Source: Ceratopteris richardii
Lineage: Eukaryota > Streptophyta > Polypodiopsida > Polypodiales > Pteridaceae
Assembly: GCA_020310875.1 (NCBI GenBank)
Contig: CM035408.1
Coordinates: 147,655,907 to 147,719,906, forward strand
Reading direction: 5' to 3'
Length of the DNA: 64,000 nucleotides
Below are positions 29,901 to 40,271 of the stretch, piece after piece. Under the pieces are notes generated by a model. The model did no database searches. It was given only the letters and a program-made list of their open reading frames with translations, and was not told the origin of the DNA. Position numbers and translations under genes: made by a program. Numbering within the stretch: the first letter of the stretch is position 1; every line of letters begins with the position of its first letter.

Positions 29901-32101
29901 AGTGGGTAGAAGCGAAAGCCACTCGCAAAAATGATGCTCAAACTACAACAAAATTTCTCTTTGAGCACATTTTCACACGATTTGGACTACCGATCGAAAT
30001 AGTGAGTGATCGAGGAACTCATTTCCTAAACGAAGTCATTGAATCTCTAATGAATGAATTTCTAGTGATCCACAAAAAATCAGCCCCATACCATCCTCAA
30101 GCCAACGGACAGGCTGAAAGTTCCAACAAAGTACTTTGTACTGTCTTGACAAAGATTGTCAATAATGGAAGGTCAGACTGGGACAAACAATTGCATCACG
30201 CAATTTGGGCCTTCCGAGTGGCATATAAAACGGCCATTGGAACTACACCTTTCAACCTAGTGTACGGGCAGAATGCAATTTTGCCAATTGACTTCTTAGT
30301 GCCTACATTAAAAGTAGCCCAGCAATATGAGTGGAGCGGTCATGAATTGTCTCAGCAATTAGATCAAATTGAAAAGCTGCATGAGACTAGATTGCAAGCT
30401 ATAGCAGGCATTTATGCCGCTAAGCGGAGACAAAAGGCATACTACGACTCACATATTAAAGATAAGGGAATAAAAGAAGGCGACTTAGTCCTAGTATACA
30501 CCCTAAAACAGCATGCAAAGAAGCTCCAAAAACGCGGATATGGTCCCCTGATCATAAATCGAATCTCCACTAGTGGTGCAGTCAATCTCGCCAAACTAGA
30601 CGGAGACATTCTTCCAAATTACATCAGTGGATGCAGAGTGAAACGATTCATGGAGCCTCTGACCGATGAAATGCTAGCGAGACTATTAGGTGCTCAAAGT
30701 AGGAAAAAGGAGGAAGAACGAATACGAGAAGAAGCAAGACAGGAAGCCCTAGAACGCATTAGGAAACGCAAGGAGTGGATCAGGCAAAGAGATGAACGTT
30801 ATCTCCAAGGAGAAGAGCCCATCCCTATGGCAAACTACCAGGTCAAAAATGGTGAAACGACGGGTATATGTAAAACACAACCTTACTTAAACCTAGGGAT
30901 TGGTAAAACTGAGTATCGGTTAATAGACGCATTGATAGACTCAGGAGCAGGCCTTAGCTGCATGCGAAGGAGGATAGCGAACGAATTGCAATTGGAATTG
31001 AATCCCTCGAAAGCCAAACTAATAGGAATTGGAGGTCACATCCTAGACTGTATTGGAACAACTAATGTGTCCCTTCACATAGGAAATTCCTCCATGGAAC
31101 AAAGAGTCCTAGTATGTGAGGATAACGATTTAATGGAAGACTTCATTCTAGGACAAGACTGGATCATTGAAACAGAAGCATGTATCCATCTGGCTCAAGG
31201 ATATATTTCAGCCACGATAGGGCATAAAGAGGTTTTCAGCTTGCTTGAAGAGAAACCATGTAACCAAACCATGTCAATACCAGGATCAGAGGAAGTTCAA
31301 GAAGCGACGAAAGATAGTAGCGACTGTGCTCAACCCTCAGAAAGCAAATGCATAGAAACTGAAACTTTAATCATTCCGACATCCCCTGTAGCGTCGAAGC
31401 TACCCGAAGTGAATGAGGATCAGCCAACGATTGAGGAGACGCTCTCTCCTAAACAACCTCAAGGCCTCCAAAGATCGCACTATTGGAAACCAACAAGCAG
31501 ATACTTGAACAGACCACCATCCAAATATATATGGGTACGAAAGGATCAGGTACCGAGTCAGAAAAGGTCTACAAGCGTTTTGAAAAAGGAAACGGACATC
31601 ACCAAACCTGCTACAAAGAGTTATAAACGAAGAGAACCAGTACAAGTATGGATTGCCAAGCCTCTGCTTGAAGCCCAGAAATCTCGACATCAGATATGGA
31701 TTCCCAAAAGGGCCATGCAAGCAGCTATACAGAATGTAAGGACAAGAGACGAAATATCACAACAGACAAGTCAAAAGTCAACAAAACATAGGAATCATCA
31801 GAGAAGATCGCCAAGCAATGCCAACTTCAATCGGACAAAGGATAAGGCAAATGGAACACGAGGAGCTGTACGAGTTGAGAAAACCCAGAGACCTATCTCA
31901 GTGTTCTCAAAATGGGTCTGGAAACCAAAGCAACCACAAGGAGCAATTGATCGAGGAGAAAAAGCACCCAATTGCACTCATGTTGTGTCTGATGCACCCA
32001 AAGTATGCATGATAGGGCCACATTACACGGCCATGCATTCGGCACAGGATGTACATTATCAAACTAGTGGTGCACGATCTCCAAGTGAGATTAGCTCTTA
32101 G
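26963..32101 (+). CDS. G3 pol: RT, RNase H, two H2C2 domains, integrase, second retropepsin, basic tail
   Basis: ATG 26963 overlaps the gag stop by one base (TGATG), though the ancestral state was one fused frame. Acidic linker at residues 1-240, then RT with FLDGFSGYNQV, MPFGLTNAPATFQ and YVDD at 28178-28189 (residue 406). RNase H about 550-666. H2C2 domain one (AHVNKWKNH...CVEC, ending near 29360) and two (AHAGAAGGHF...CETC, ending near 29735). Integrase core GIDFIGP, SDRGTHF, QAESS. C-terminal GYGPLIINRIS. Second retropepsin from residue about 1310 with LIDSGAGLS (Asp 30938-30940, residue 1326) and ILGQDWI. Tail with YIWVRK, VWIAK, QIWIPK and KWVWKPK. All catalytic residues seen are intact. 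Confidence 0.95.
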   Translation: MCKEAKKEECKKQMWPIGHPNYRSIEDPDYMPQIFSDELFEPHGWMEILATLDVCVNEEVLTMNDCIDEEGYDVNLYMVVLQEVEVGEIVEEEGREEYESIEMEPEFDSEEQYLETMQKESKERPTKVLAIETTPREDTSKVEPEPDHFEVPEHFKRYEVEERKVAIQMPKREARDGEAYDNKEQTKKVVVTIEDGEERCTYIGKDVSDEEEEELIHLIREYRDVFAWTYKDLKGVEPSICSHRIPMTADAKPSKQRPYTYNEVYAAKIKEEIDKLLAAGFIYEIEHTEWVSPLVVVPKKNGKLRVCINLKKVNAATIRDSFPLPITDHLLERVAGKEVYSFLDGFSGYNQVAIATEDQHKTAFATEWGIYAFRVMPFGLTNAPATFQRLMCHVFKEFLRKSMEVYVDDLCTYSNQRPDHIPELRKIFNKCRQYRVCLNPEKCVFMVRQGKILGHIVSKNGISTDEDKIKVILDLPRPKNAKEVQAFMGHCGYYRRFIHMYAIIAKPLYGLLTQFSWTDECEKAFNELKKRLSTAPILKSPNWSKPFHIHVDASNYAIGCILAQPTDEGKLDHPIAYASRQLNQAERNYTTTEREGLGMVYAVKKFRHYLLANKFKFFIDHQALLYLVNKPCNTGRLVRWFLLLMEFDFEVVVKKGNTHVRADHLSRLKHGEPPRGVPDELPDTYLFNLEVCPKWAERSIPILTHGPQHPINRNSKKEIFQSRNLQIVAGNMYYKEPNGVLLRCVEEDEQKQLIQQAHVNKWKNHQGMHGTIRELKRLGVYWPDISKDVHEHVSNCVECKETSPEDHVSLPFSTIAPNWSKSLVQFLKTKEHEIGASLARKRSLEEMSKDYVIVGKQLFRRGKDNQLRLCVHEGEYLPILEMAHAGAAGGHFSADRTVKMILFAGLWWPTLHMDAETYVRSCETCQRAKYPIRRDDMPLRPMVCARAFTKWGIDFIGPINPPAKGSHAEYIIVATDYLTKWVEAKATRKNDAQTTTKFLFEHIFTRFGLPIEIVSDRGTHFLNEVIESLMNEFLVIHKKSAPYHPQANGQAESSNKVLCTVLTKIVNNGRSDWDKQLHHAIWAFRVAYKTAIGTTPFNLVYGQNAILPIDFLVPTLKVAQQYEWSGHELSQQLDQIEKLHETRLQAIAGIYAAKRRQKAYYDSHIKDKGIKEGDLVLVYTLKQHAKKLQKRGYGPLIINRISTSGAVNLAKLDGDILPNYISGCRVKRFMEPLTDEMLARLLGAQSRKKEEERIREEARQEALERIRKRKEWIRQRDERYLQGEEPIPMANYQVKNGETTGICKTQPYLNLGIGKTEYRLIDALIDSGAGLSCMRRRIANELQLELNPSKAKLIGIGGHILDCIGTTNVSLHIGNSSMEQRVLVCEDNDLMEDFILGQDWIIETEACIHLAQGYISATIGHKEVFSLLEEKPCNQTMSIPGSEEVQEATKDSSDCAQPSESKCIETETLIIPTSPVASKLPEVNEDQPTIEETLSPKQPQGLQRSHYWKPTSRYLNRPPSKYIWVRKDQVPSQKRSTSVLKKETDITKPATKSYKRREPVQVWIAKPLLEAQKSRHQIWIPKRAMQAAIQNVRTRDEISQQTSQKSTKHRNHQRRSPSNANFNRTKDKANGTRGAVRVEKTQRPISVFSKWVWKPKQPQGAIDRGEKAPNCTHVVSDAPKVCMIGPHYTAMHSAQDVHYQTSGARSPSEISS

Positions 32102-32158
32102 CTTTAAACTGATAGGAATAGACATACTATGTACATAAACTACGCTTCGGCTTTGGAC

Positions 32159-32181
32159 TGACTTTTATGTTTTCTTTTCAG
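32159..32181 (+). promoter_or_regulatory. Candidate 3' splice site before the third gene of G3
   Basis: TTTTATGTTTTCTTTTCAG with AG at 32180-32181, between the pol stop (32101) and the third gene. A further AG stands directly before the ATG (GTGCAG|ATG, 32343-32351). Parallel to 18434-18455 in G2. Confidence 0.5.
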
Positions 32182-32348
32182 CAAAAAATATATAAAAATA
32201 CATGAAAAATTCAGGTATTACCCTTCTCACACCCACGGGAAAGGGACGGCACCATGCACTCGGAGCAATAGTAAATTATTGATCAACACATGGAGGAGGA
32301 TTGTTAAAATATATATGGATACTGATTAACAATCTATATTAAGTGCAG

Positions 32349-35300
32349 ATGGCTTCTGAAGACTCTGAAGCTACAATCCAAGAGGAGGTCCAAGAATTTC
32401 CTCCCCAATGTCTTACGAAAGCTAAAGGACATTGGTTCAGAGATGAACAACCTGTGGAAGAGTACCTCTTTTTGGCCAACATAAAGATCATGGACACGGA
32501 TCACCACTTTCCGATCATGTCCCAGGACTTCAAGATATTACATGGAATGCCATCTACAATCGATATCCTGAAGAAAGCAGGAATTCACAAGTATTTCGAG
32601 CTACCCATCTACAAGCCGGACTTCCAACGATGTACCCAAGTTATGAACACCTTGAGACCAGCACTACATGATCCATTGGTGCCCGAAGCCAATGTGATGG
32701 ATAAGAATGGCGAATGGGTAGTCATTCAGTTTTCCCACGACTTAATCAAAGAAGCTTTTGAATGGGAGAAAGATGGTGTTAATACGGCTAAAGAAGAAAT
32801 TCGTGGAGCAAATACTAGAACCTTTGTTGACATTAATAGAGTGGATATTGAAGAGGAAGTCAGGTTGATTCATCAACATTTCTGCTTCCCGAGCATGAAC
32901 CGATACACGGCCCCTCAAAAAATCATTGTACAACTATTGTCTCATGCCATAAAACAAATTGGAAATCAGGTAAATCTCACCCCATATGTGCAAGAAAGAT
33001 TGTTTGAGGCCAAAAAGAAATGGGAAAATAAGAAATTCCTCAATGGAACCACTGCCCTCACAATCATGATTTACCATGCATTGGGCATGCGCGAGTATTT
33101 GCGGGAGATGCCATCTTCAATGGAGCTGGCTCAATACGTCAAGAGTGCTACAGTACCAAAACAAAGGAAAGGGAGTAAGCAAGCAGAAGAAACAGAAACA
33201 AGCTCGCAACCGAGGATGAGAGGAACCATGAGAGGCACAAAGCGGCCTAGAGAAGTTCCGCAGAAAGAAGAAGAAGCACCACCACCAAAGAGAGTACATG
33301 TGCTGCCTACCACCACCACCCAAGGACCCAGGAAAATTACGGAAGAAGATTTAGCTCAAGCACTGGAAGAGACTCACAAGTATACAGAAGGGCAAATCAA
33401 CCTCCCAGTGCAAGGTCATCATTATCAACAGACTACAACAGTTCAAAAACCCAAAAGAAAACTTACTAAGGTACACAGGTATCGAGAGATTGGGCTAGAC
33501 AATTCAAGTTCAGGATCTGACGCCCAAGAAAAGCAAACTACATCGTTATTGGATGTAGATATTAAAAGTGAATCGAAAGATGATGGCCAATGGGCCGAAT
33601 TAAATGAAGTGAACTATGACGAAGCCCAAGCGGACGAAGAAAAAGGTCAACCATCGCTGGCAGACCAGAATACAACCACAGAAAAGGCAGAAGAAAAAGG
33701 GCAAAACACTACGCAAGCGAAGGATGCCTCCGTCACTCACACAAGGGAGGAGAAGTCTGAAGCTGAGACGCATGCAATGATATCTAAGGACAAGCCTCAA
33801 GAAGAAGAAAAAGAAGACGAAGAACCCTTCACACCATTAAGGGTTGTGGCAGAACCGTCCCCTCTGGATGTAACATTTCAAGGGAGTGCCACGAAAGCTC
33901 GTAAAACGGTCGAAAAAGAAGCAGAAGTTAATATACAACTACAAGTCCGACAACCACACCAAGAATTGATCCATGTAGCACAGGGACAAGATGTACAAAC
34001 AGGAGAAACACCGGACATAACGAAGACATGGTTGAACGTGGATATAGCTCAGCTCAAGCCAGTGGTGCAGGACATGATTCGCACTGCACTAGACACTCAA
34101 CAGTTAATGCTTGATGCTGATGAAGATTACGACCAAGCCATGCTCGACAAACAAAAGCTTCAAAAAGAAGGTATGAATTTGGCAAAAAAGTTGTCTAAAG
34201 TAGAAGCTCAAGTGTTGAAGAAACAGGAAGAGATAAAGTCAACCAAAACACAATACAAAACATTAGAAAAGGAGAATGCCCACCTGAAAGAGCAAGTGTT
34301 GGAGCTGACAAAGAAACTGGAAGTAACTGAAAAAGAGAAAACAAGAATACAGACTCGTAGCAAAGTACTCGAGTCGTAGCTCAAGGTGAGCATGGAAGAA
34401 GCAGACCAGCTCAGGGACAGAAACAAAGAGCTAATGACAGCGCTCCTCAGTGATCAACCATCGACAAATCTTGACAAAACAAATGAGGACATAAAAGACA
34501 TGGAAGCAAAGTTGACCAAAATGACAGATCAGCTCAAACAGGAGCAAGAGACAGTTGCAGAATGGGAACAGAAATACATGAATGATACTGCAGCTCTACG
34601 AAAGAAATGGAAAAAAGCCGAGAAAGATTATTTCCGACAGTGCAAGGAAGACACAGATCACATGCATATCGTGGCACAGGAATTAATCAAACACCAAGAA
34701 AAACTTACCAAGGCTGAAGAGGAGCTCAAGAATAAAGATGACATCATTAAACGGCTGCAGGAGCAGATTGAGCTAAAAGAGAAACAAGGGACACCAGTAG
34801 TTCCTCCAGAAACCACGGCTACTGCGGAGGAAGAGGTACGTCCTCTCTCTCCTCCCTTGTATCATTCACCACTAAGGGCGGAAAAGGAGGTTCCACTAGA
34901 ACCTAACACACGCGACATTGCAGAATTAAGCAGACCAGAAAGGGCACTACTGGTGTCCCAGCTCACTGCTGATTTTGAAGATCAAATAATACAAATAATG
35001 AAGGAAGCTCGAATAGATAATAAACAGCTAGATCAAATTTTGAAGCCCTTCAATGTACCATATGGTCTACTTAAAGAACAGACGCGCATGTATATAAAGA
35101 CTACCACGAATAAAGATCCGGACCACAACCTTCAATTCCAGCATGACACTTTCAAGTATACTCAAGAGGAATTTGAGAAGGCGGATCCCATATGGCGAAG
35201 AAAAATTTTGGAGAAGAATCCGACTTTGCGGGTACAGTGGGAAGCATCACCATATACGCTCCAGGTAAATCCCTCATTTTGTCCTGTACCCCGCAGACGC

Positions 35301-36011
35301 TCTTGGACGCAATTTTGGGAAGCACAGCGTCAAGGCTCCATCAATAATCAGTGGCTAAATTACCCATTACTACCTAGTCCGCCACATAATTATCTACCCA
35401 CGGAAGAATATATGGTAAAGACGATGGAATTCTGGATTGCCAAATATGCCACAGTGCCGGACTTAGCAGTCAAGATGACAAATAAAATATTTAGCATGCT
35501 CATTACAGTATTAAAGGTTTTCCAGCATGCGAAGTACACATTTTTGAATTTCATTGGCATTACAGAAGGGTCGGAAGCCCTCATTTTTGATCTATCAACC
35601 ATTCCGAGCCGACTAACCATTATGGCATACTATTCCCGCCTTATGTTTTTGCCATCGACCTATATGCAGACCTTCGAAGAAGCCTTCTTTACCGGCTTCT
35701 TTGAAATCGATTCGGAGATTTTTGTAAAAATGACTTCCAATTTAAATGCAAGACTGGTGGCCTATGAAACCAGCTTCTTTGCTGATCACAGACAGGCGCC
35801 AGAAGACGGAGTGAAGTCAAAGCAATGGAAGGAATTCATGATATGTCATGCAAACCTGCTGAACCAACGAGAGCAAACCGCCATTCAAACATACACGCGT
35901 CGCCTCAGAAAGCCTGTCGAGGACGATAGAGTTCAGGAGGAGGGACGTGTCGAGGGACAATCAAGCAAGAAGAAAAGAAGAAGAAAATCAAAGTCCAAAA
36001 CAATTCATTAA
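32349..36011 (+). pseudogene. G3 third gene (about 1,220 codons, one internal TAG)
   Basis: ATG 32349 (MASEDSEATI) to stop 36011 in a single frame except TAG at 34377-34379 (codon 677) in the middle of a coiled coil. N-terminal domain, residues about 25-270 (GHWFRDE, KKAGIHKYFELP, KPDFQRC). Basic, nuclear-signal-like stretch TKRPREVPQ and PPPKRVHV near 33240-33300. Acidic spacer. Long heptad-like coiled coil from about codon 590 to 820. C-terminal domain (PIWRRKILEKNP, CPVPRRRSW, QWLNYP, FFTGFFEIDSEIF) matching 38900-39440 in G2. Final tail SSKKKRRRKSKSK. No membrane span or signal peptide seen. I do not recognise the family. Expression may use the splice site upstream. Confidence 0.82.
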
Positions 36012-36440
36012 GAAGAGAAAAAGAATATATCTCTGCACAGAGCCCCGTAGGGGCACGCACCAGGCTACAACGCTAAACCCCGGGGTCCCGAGTCATGGAC
36101 TTTTCAAACATCAGAGTAGGACCAAAAGTTAGAAAGGGGTAGAGGCTGAAAAGTTGAAGAGGGTGACTAAGAACAGCACATTCCTAGTCACTGGTGGCGT
36201 GCGTGGCAACCCGAGTCAACAGGCAAGACAACTACATGAGGCTCTCGAGTAGTAGAGCTTGAATCAAGAAGGCCATCGAATCTGCATGTCTGTTTAACTG
36301 CAGACAATACTGACCAAGGGGAGCGTGCAGTGGAAAAGCTGAAGCGCCTCTAAAACGTAATGCAAGATCAAGAAGCAGACAACACTACCCACGGGACGCG
36401 TTCGCGAAGCAAAGTCTGTCAAGGGACGACAGAGACGAAG
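36012..36440 (+). other. G3 3' untranslated stretch
   Basis: About 430 bases between the third gene and the purine tract. No gene is supported. It is GC-richer than the flanks, with a CCCCGGGGTCCCGAG patch near 36078. Confidence 0.6.
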
Positions 36441-36450
36441 AGGGGGAGAG
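36441..36450 (+). other. Polypurine tract of G3
   Basis: AGGGGGAGAG directly before the 3' LTR, the expected plus-strand primer site. Confidence 0.85.
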
Positions 36451-37349
36451 TGTTGCAGAGCTAAAGAGCGCACAAAGCAGAGAAAAAAGACGGGCCCCAA
36501 AATTTTTCCGATTTGGACACACAATTTTTTGTAACATAACCACTTTTGTATATATTTTCCGTTGTAAATGCACTAGAGGAGTCCTCTAGATGCATCCCCT
36601 CAGAAGATTAGTGAATTACCCATGTACATTAGTAGGAAGTTAGCATTTTAGTGAATAAAGTGCCGGTCTCTTGTGTGAAAGGACCAAACTTAGGGCACTA
36701 GTATATAAGTCAAAAGTGACTCATTGTAAAGGACGACTTCTTGTCATTGTGAAGAAGAGCACTTCTGAAATTTCGAGTTTGCCTCTTCCTTGCTGATTTT
36801 GATCTTCATTTTGCTCATGTATGTGTGTGTGATGCTTGAAATGCAAGTGTAAGACTGTTGTCTACCCCTTCCCCCTTGTTTTGAGTGGCTGTAGTGCGTG
36901 CGTAAGCTAGGAGAAGCAAAAACGCGGGTGTTAGTAGTTCCCGTAATTCACTGTTTCTGCCATAACTTGCAGCAAAGTGGTCAGAATTGAGTGAAACCAC
37001 CACCGTTGGATTCGTCTCGTCGAGAGCTTCGAAACGAGTACCCTACTGCCTATGTTCGGAGTTCTGGGCTGGGAGAAAACCTCAAAAAACCAAAACTGCT
37101 GAAGAGAGGCTTGCGGCAACACTTCCAGTTTTTCAGTAGGTGTGGGTAGTAGTAGTCTTTTCTCATGCTTGAATAGCTAACTCTCTTCATTTTCTATCAC
37201 GTGTGCACATGTCTTCATACACTTGGTAAGTCACTCCTTCGGATTGATAATTAAATGTGTGCAAAGGACTCCACTATATGCACTTGTATGGCAATCGAGG
37301 TATAGTCTCATTGGTACAAGTCCTTGAGTCATTGTGGCTCAAGTACACA
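36451..37349 (+). repeat. 3' LTR of G3
   Basis: 899 bp, same length as the 5' copy and about four substitutions apart by eye. Followed by GTCAC, the right target-site copy (37350-37354). Confidence 0.96.
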
Positions 37350-37354
37350 GTCAC

Positions 37355-39681
37355 CCCTCCTATCTCCCCGCCCTTGGACAACCACTTGCCACTAGCCAGA
37401 CCTCACCCCATCCTTTTCCATTTACCCACACCCAAACCCTATCCACCACTTCCCTGGTAACTGCCTCATCCTCAACCCAAGTCACACAACCGTCATTCTG
37501 GACAAACCTTGTAAATATACTCCAACAGGTGGATAATTATAATAAAAAGTCCCTTTCCCAACCCCACTCCCCCACATTCACTGCCACCACTATCACACCA
37601 CCCACCATTCCTGTATTCACAGTTCACGAATCACACACTCTCACGTCCGATCCCATGGACATCTCACCATCCACAGGATCACCCACCACCACTGTTATTC
37701 CAACATCACCACGTGTCATTTCACTCACGTCGCCATTTCCAAACACTGTAGGCACAACATCCACTTTTCCCTTTCCCATCTCCCGACCCCTTGCATCTTC
37801 CACCCTCACCCCTGCACCCACCTCATTTAGTCATGCACTCAACACCATGCTCGAAGCTGCTGCCCAACTTAAACAGGAATACAGGTTATTAGAAGAAAAC
37901 AATAAAGAGCTCTGTACTTTGTCATCCCACCTCCAGGCACGTGTCACCGCCTTGGAGTTGTCTAATACAAAATTACAGCAGGAGGTGACCACCCTCCAAC
38001 AATATCAGGTGGAGCTCGAGTCCACACATATAGAGAAGAGTAGGGCAACGGAAGAACAACTTAGAGATCAGCTAGCCCGTAATGCTAGACTACAACGAAA
38101 CATGGCTCTACTCCGACGCCATTTAGCGGCTGCTCAAGAAGAAAACAAAAGACTACAGCAACAAAATCAAGACAACCTCGAAGCAGCCATGGAAAATACT
38201 CAGGGGCACCCATCGACCCGGCCAAATTTCAAGCCATCCCCTCAGAAACCATACAACGAATATTGGAAACCTATGCCAATCTCTTAGAAGCACATGATCA
38301 GCTTGCTGATCAAGTCAAAGACCTACAGAAAGCCCAAGTGCCTACACCACACCCACGAGAACCTAAAGAGATGGCCAACGCTGCAACCTCACCAGAGCCG
38401 GAATTATCAGTAACCAATGAAGTGCTTGAGCTACGGCAACAGGTTGCAGAACTAAAAATGAAGTTGTTACAATATGAACGACCTCCCTCTCCACCTGACC
38501 AAACCATAGAAGAAGAAACAGTAGCCATTCCAGTGGAGGAGACATTTGAAGACAATTATGAGCCTCAACCCCTTCCAGGAGGCAGAATTACGGAGGAAGG
38601 CCAGGATACATATGAGGAACCCCCGTCAGCATGGATGAAGCAGGTAGAGGAGATGGGTCACACTCACGAGGAGCGTGTTGCAACTCAGATGCTAGCCATG
38701 AAAGCCATAGAGGAGACCATACTCAAGTCTGAATATTTCTCGAACTTGGCTCCGAGGCGATTGATAACTAGCTCAGAGTTACAATATAAACCTTATTTTG
38801 TATTGTTGGCGGACTACAATGCTGAGATCAAACACATAACCAACAAGTATCCCTCTTTCGCAACACAGTTCGAACCCGAGGACATCCCAGAGGTAGCCAA
38901 AAAAGGGGCCATATTCCAGCCCATATGGAGGCAAAAGTTATTGGAGACCTATCCAGAAATGTTACGAACATGGGATCATGCTCCCATGCATCTGAAATAT
39001 AACCCATGCTTTGGACCGGTACAAAGAAGACGCTCCTGGAAAGCATTCGCCATCAAGGTCCAGAACAACGTGAATTGCAAACAGTGGCTGAACTACCCCA
39101 AAATGGCACCACCGACAAGCCCACCTACAACAGCGTACATGATGGCTACCATTCGATATTGGCTACCACGCCTCCACTCCATGCCAGATGTAGCTGCACA
39201 GATGCTACTCAAGATATTTGATATGATGCAGGTTGTGCTCAAAACCTTCCGCAACGTATGTAACATTCAGCCTCCGATTCTTGGCTTCATCAATGGCAAT
39301 TATGACCTCCTGTATGATATGAGCACAACCCCAAGCATACGAGTTGCTTATGCATGGCACACACGCATCAGATATCTCCCTGCCTGCTATAAGCAAACTT
39401 TCGACGATATGTTCACCACGGGGTTTTTGGAGTCACACTCAGAAGTGTTCGCACCACGCCCAACCCACCTGCTACATCTATTCGCGTGTGAACAAACCAT
39501 GCACTCAGAGCTCTACACAACGCCACAACCGGACATACCGGGTGCAGTCAATTGGGAGACCCTCCAGAGAGACTTGGTTCGGGGACTACGCATCAAGGAA
39601 CAAGAAGTGGCAACCGACCTCCTGCAGGAGTACATTGATCAAACGGTGGAGCAGAGGTCTGTCAGAGGCGACAGACGCTAG
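37355..39681 (+). pseudogene. G2 third gene, 3' part (coiled coil and C-terminal domain)
   Basis: Continuation of 18473-20407 after removal of G3, in register. A Thr/Pro/Ser-rich stretch (37355-37830) is followed by a long coiled coil (LKQEYRLLEENNKEL to LQQQNQDNLEAAM, about 37860-38190). A GGGG run at 38203-38206 marks a one-base shift; the frame changes there and a coiled coil goes on (LADQVKDLQKAQ, LELRQQVAELKMKLLQ). The C-terminal domain (PIWRQKLLETYP, CFGPVQRRRSW, QWLNYPK, MLLKIFDMMQVVLKTF, FTTGFLESHSEVF) is shared with G3. Stop TAG 39679-39681 touches the purine tract. The whole gene would be roughly 1,420 codons. Unlike G3, no Lys/Arg-rich end of the KKKRRRKSK type. Confidence 0.82.
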
Positions 39682-39692
39682 GGGGGGGAGAG
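39681..39692 (+). other. Polypurine tract of G2
   Basis: GGGGGGGGAGAG, overlapping the last base of the third gene's stop codon and abutting the 3' LTR. Confidence 0.9.
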
Positions 39693-40271
39693 TGTTGACA
39701 GTATACGAGAAGAAGCAAGTACGAGCATACAAGCAGATCTAGCACTAAGGCAACCCTTTATTTTTTTCAAAACCATTACACCATTTAAAAGTGATTCTCA
39801 TCACTAAAAACCCCTGTAAATACCATTTTCACCTTTTTGTAGCTCCATTTTGTACAAGCCGAGGAGTCCTCGAGCTTGAGGAGCCTTAGAAGTAGTTGCC
39901 TGCCAATTTTCATAATTTTTAGATCTCATTTGAGCCCTCAAATAAGCCCTGGAACCTAATTTTTAACTAGGCCGGACAATAGGTCTGGACAAGGCCAAAG
40001 CTAGTCAAAAACTATAAATAGAGCTAGAGAGCTCATTTTTGGGTTAGCTTCTTGTAGTTTGAGCTTGTATGAGAACTTTGTTGCAATAGAACTGATTCCA
40101 TTGTCTTGCTCTCTTTGTTCTTGCCGTGTGTGCGCGTGTGTGTGTATGTGTGTGCATGTTTGTGTGCTTCTCACTCACGCACTTGTGCCTCCACTTGCTC
40201 GAGGTCTTCATACCATTGTCACGTCTTCCCGGATTGACATTAAAGGAGGTGCTACTCATCACTGAGCTACA
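39693..40271 (+). repeat. 3' LTR of G2
   Basis: 579 bp, TGTTGACAG to GAGCTACA. A 22-bp segment at about 39752-39774 is absent from the 5' LTR and fully accounts for the length difference. TATAAATA at 40013-40020. Followed by GTGAG at 40272-40276. Confidence 0.95.

Larger units (their letters stand above)
20408..37349 (+). mobile_element. G3: giant Ty3/gypsy element, 16.9 kb, sister family of G2
   Basis: Two 899-bp LTRs (TGTTGCAG...TACACA) differing by about four substitutions, a tRNA-Asp PBS, a purine tract AGGGGGAGAG before the 3' LTR, and a near-complete gene set in the same order as G2. The LTR sequence is unrelated to that of G2 apart from its ends, while the pol proteins are clearly homologous (most RT blocks identical), so this is a different family of the same lineage. 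Visible lesions are few: protease glycine changed to Arg at 26523-26525, one base missing at about 26961, and TAG at 34377-34379. It is the youngest gypsy insertion in the window. Confidence 0.95.
6865..40271 (+). mobile_element. G2: giant Ty3/gypsy element (about 16.5 kb without G3)
   Basis: A full-length plus-strand LTR element with TG...CA LTRs of 557 and 579 bp, a GTGAG target duplication, a tRNA-Asp-type PBS, and a purine tract GGGGGGGGAGAG before the 3' LTR. Gene order is gag, protease, RT, RNase H, two H2C2 domains, integrase core, second protease, W-rich basic tail, then a separate large gene. The protease-before-RT order and integrase after RNase H define Ty3/gypsy. The absence of a chromodomain, the tRNA-Asp PBS, and an extra gene between pol and the 3' LTR resemble Athila-type elements. 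It contains the whole 16.9 kb element G3. The two LTRs differ by about six substitutions plus one 22-bp indel by eye, so it is young, yet its gag-pol frame is broken at several places. Confidence 0.93.

Noticed and set aside
34377..34379. Programmed readthrough of TAG in the third gene of G3
   Set aside because: The following bases CTCAAG do not fit the usual CARYYA readthrough context, and G2 has no stop there in its coiled coil; a simple mutation is more likely.
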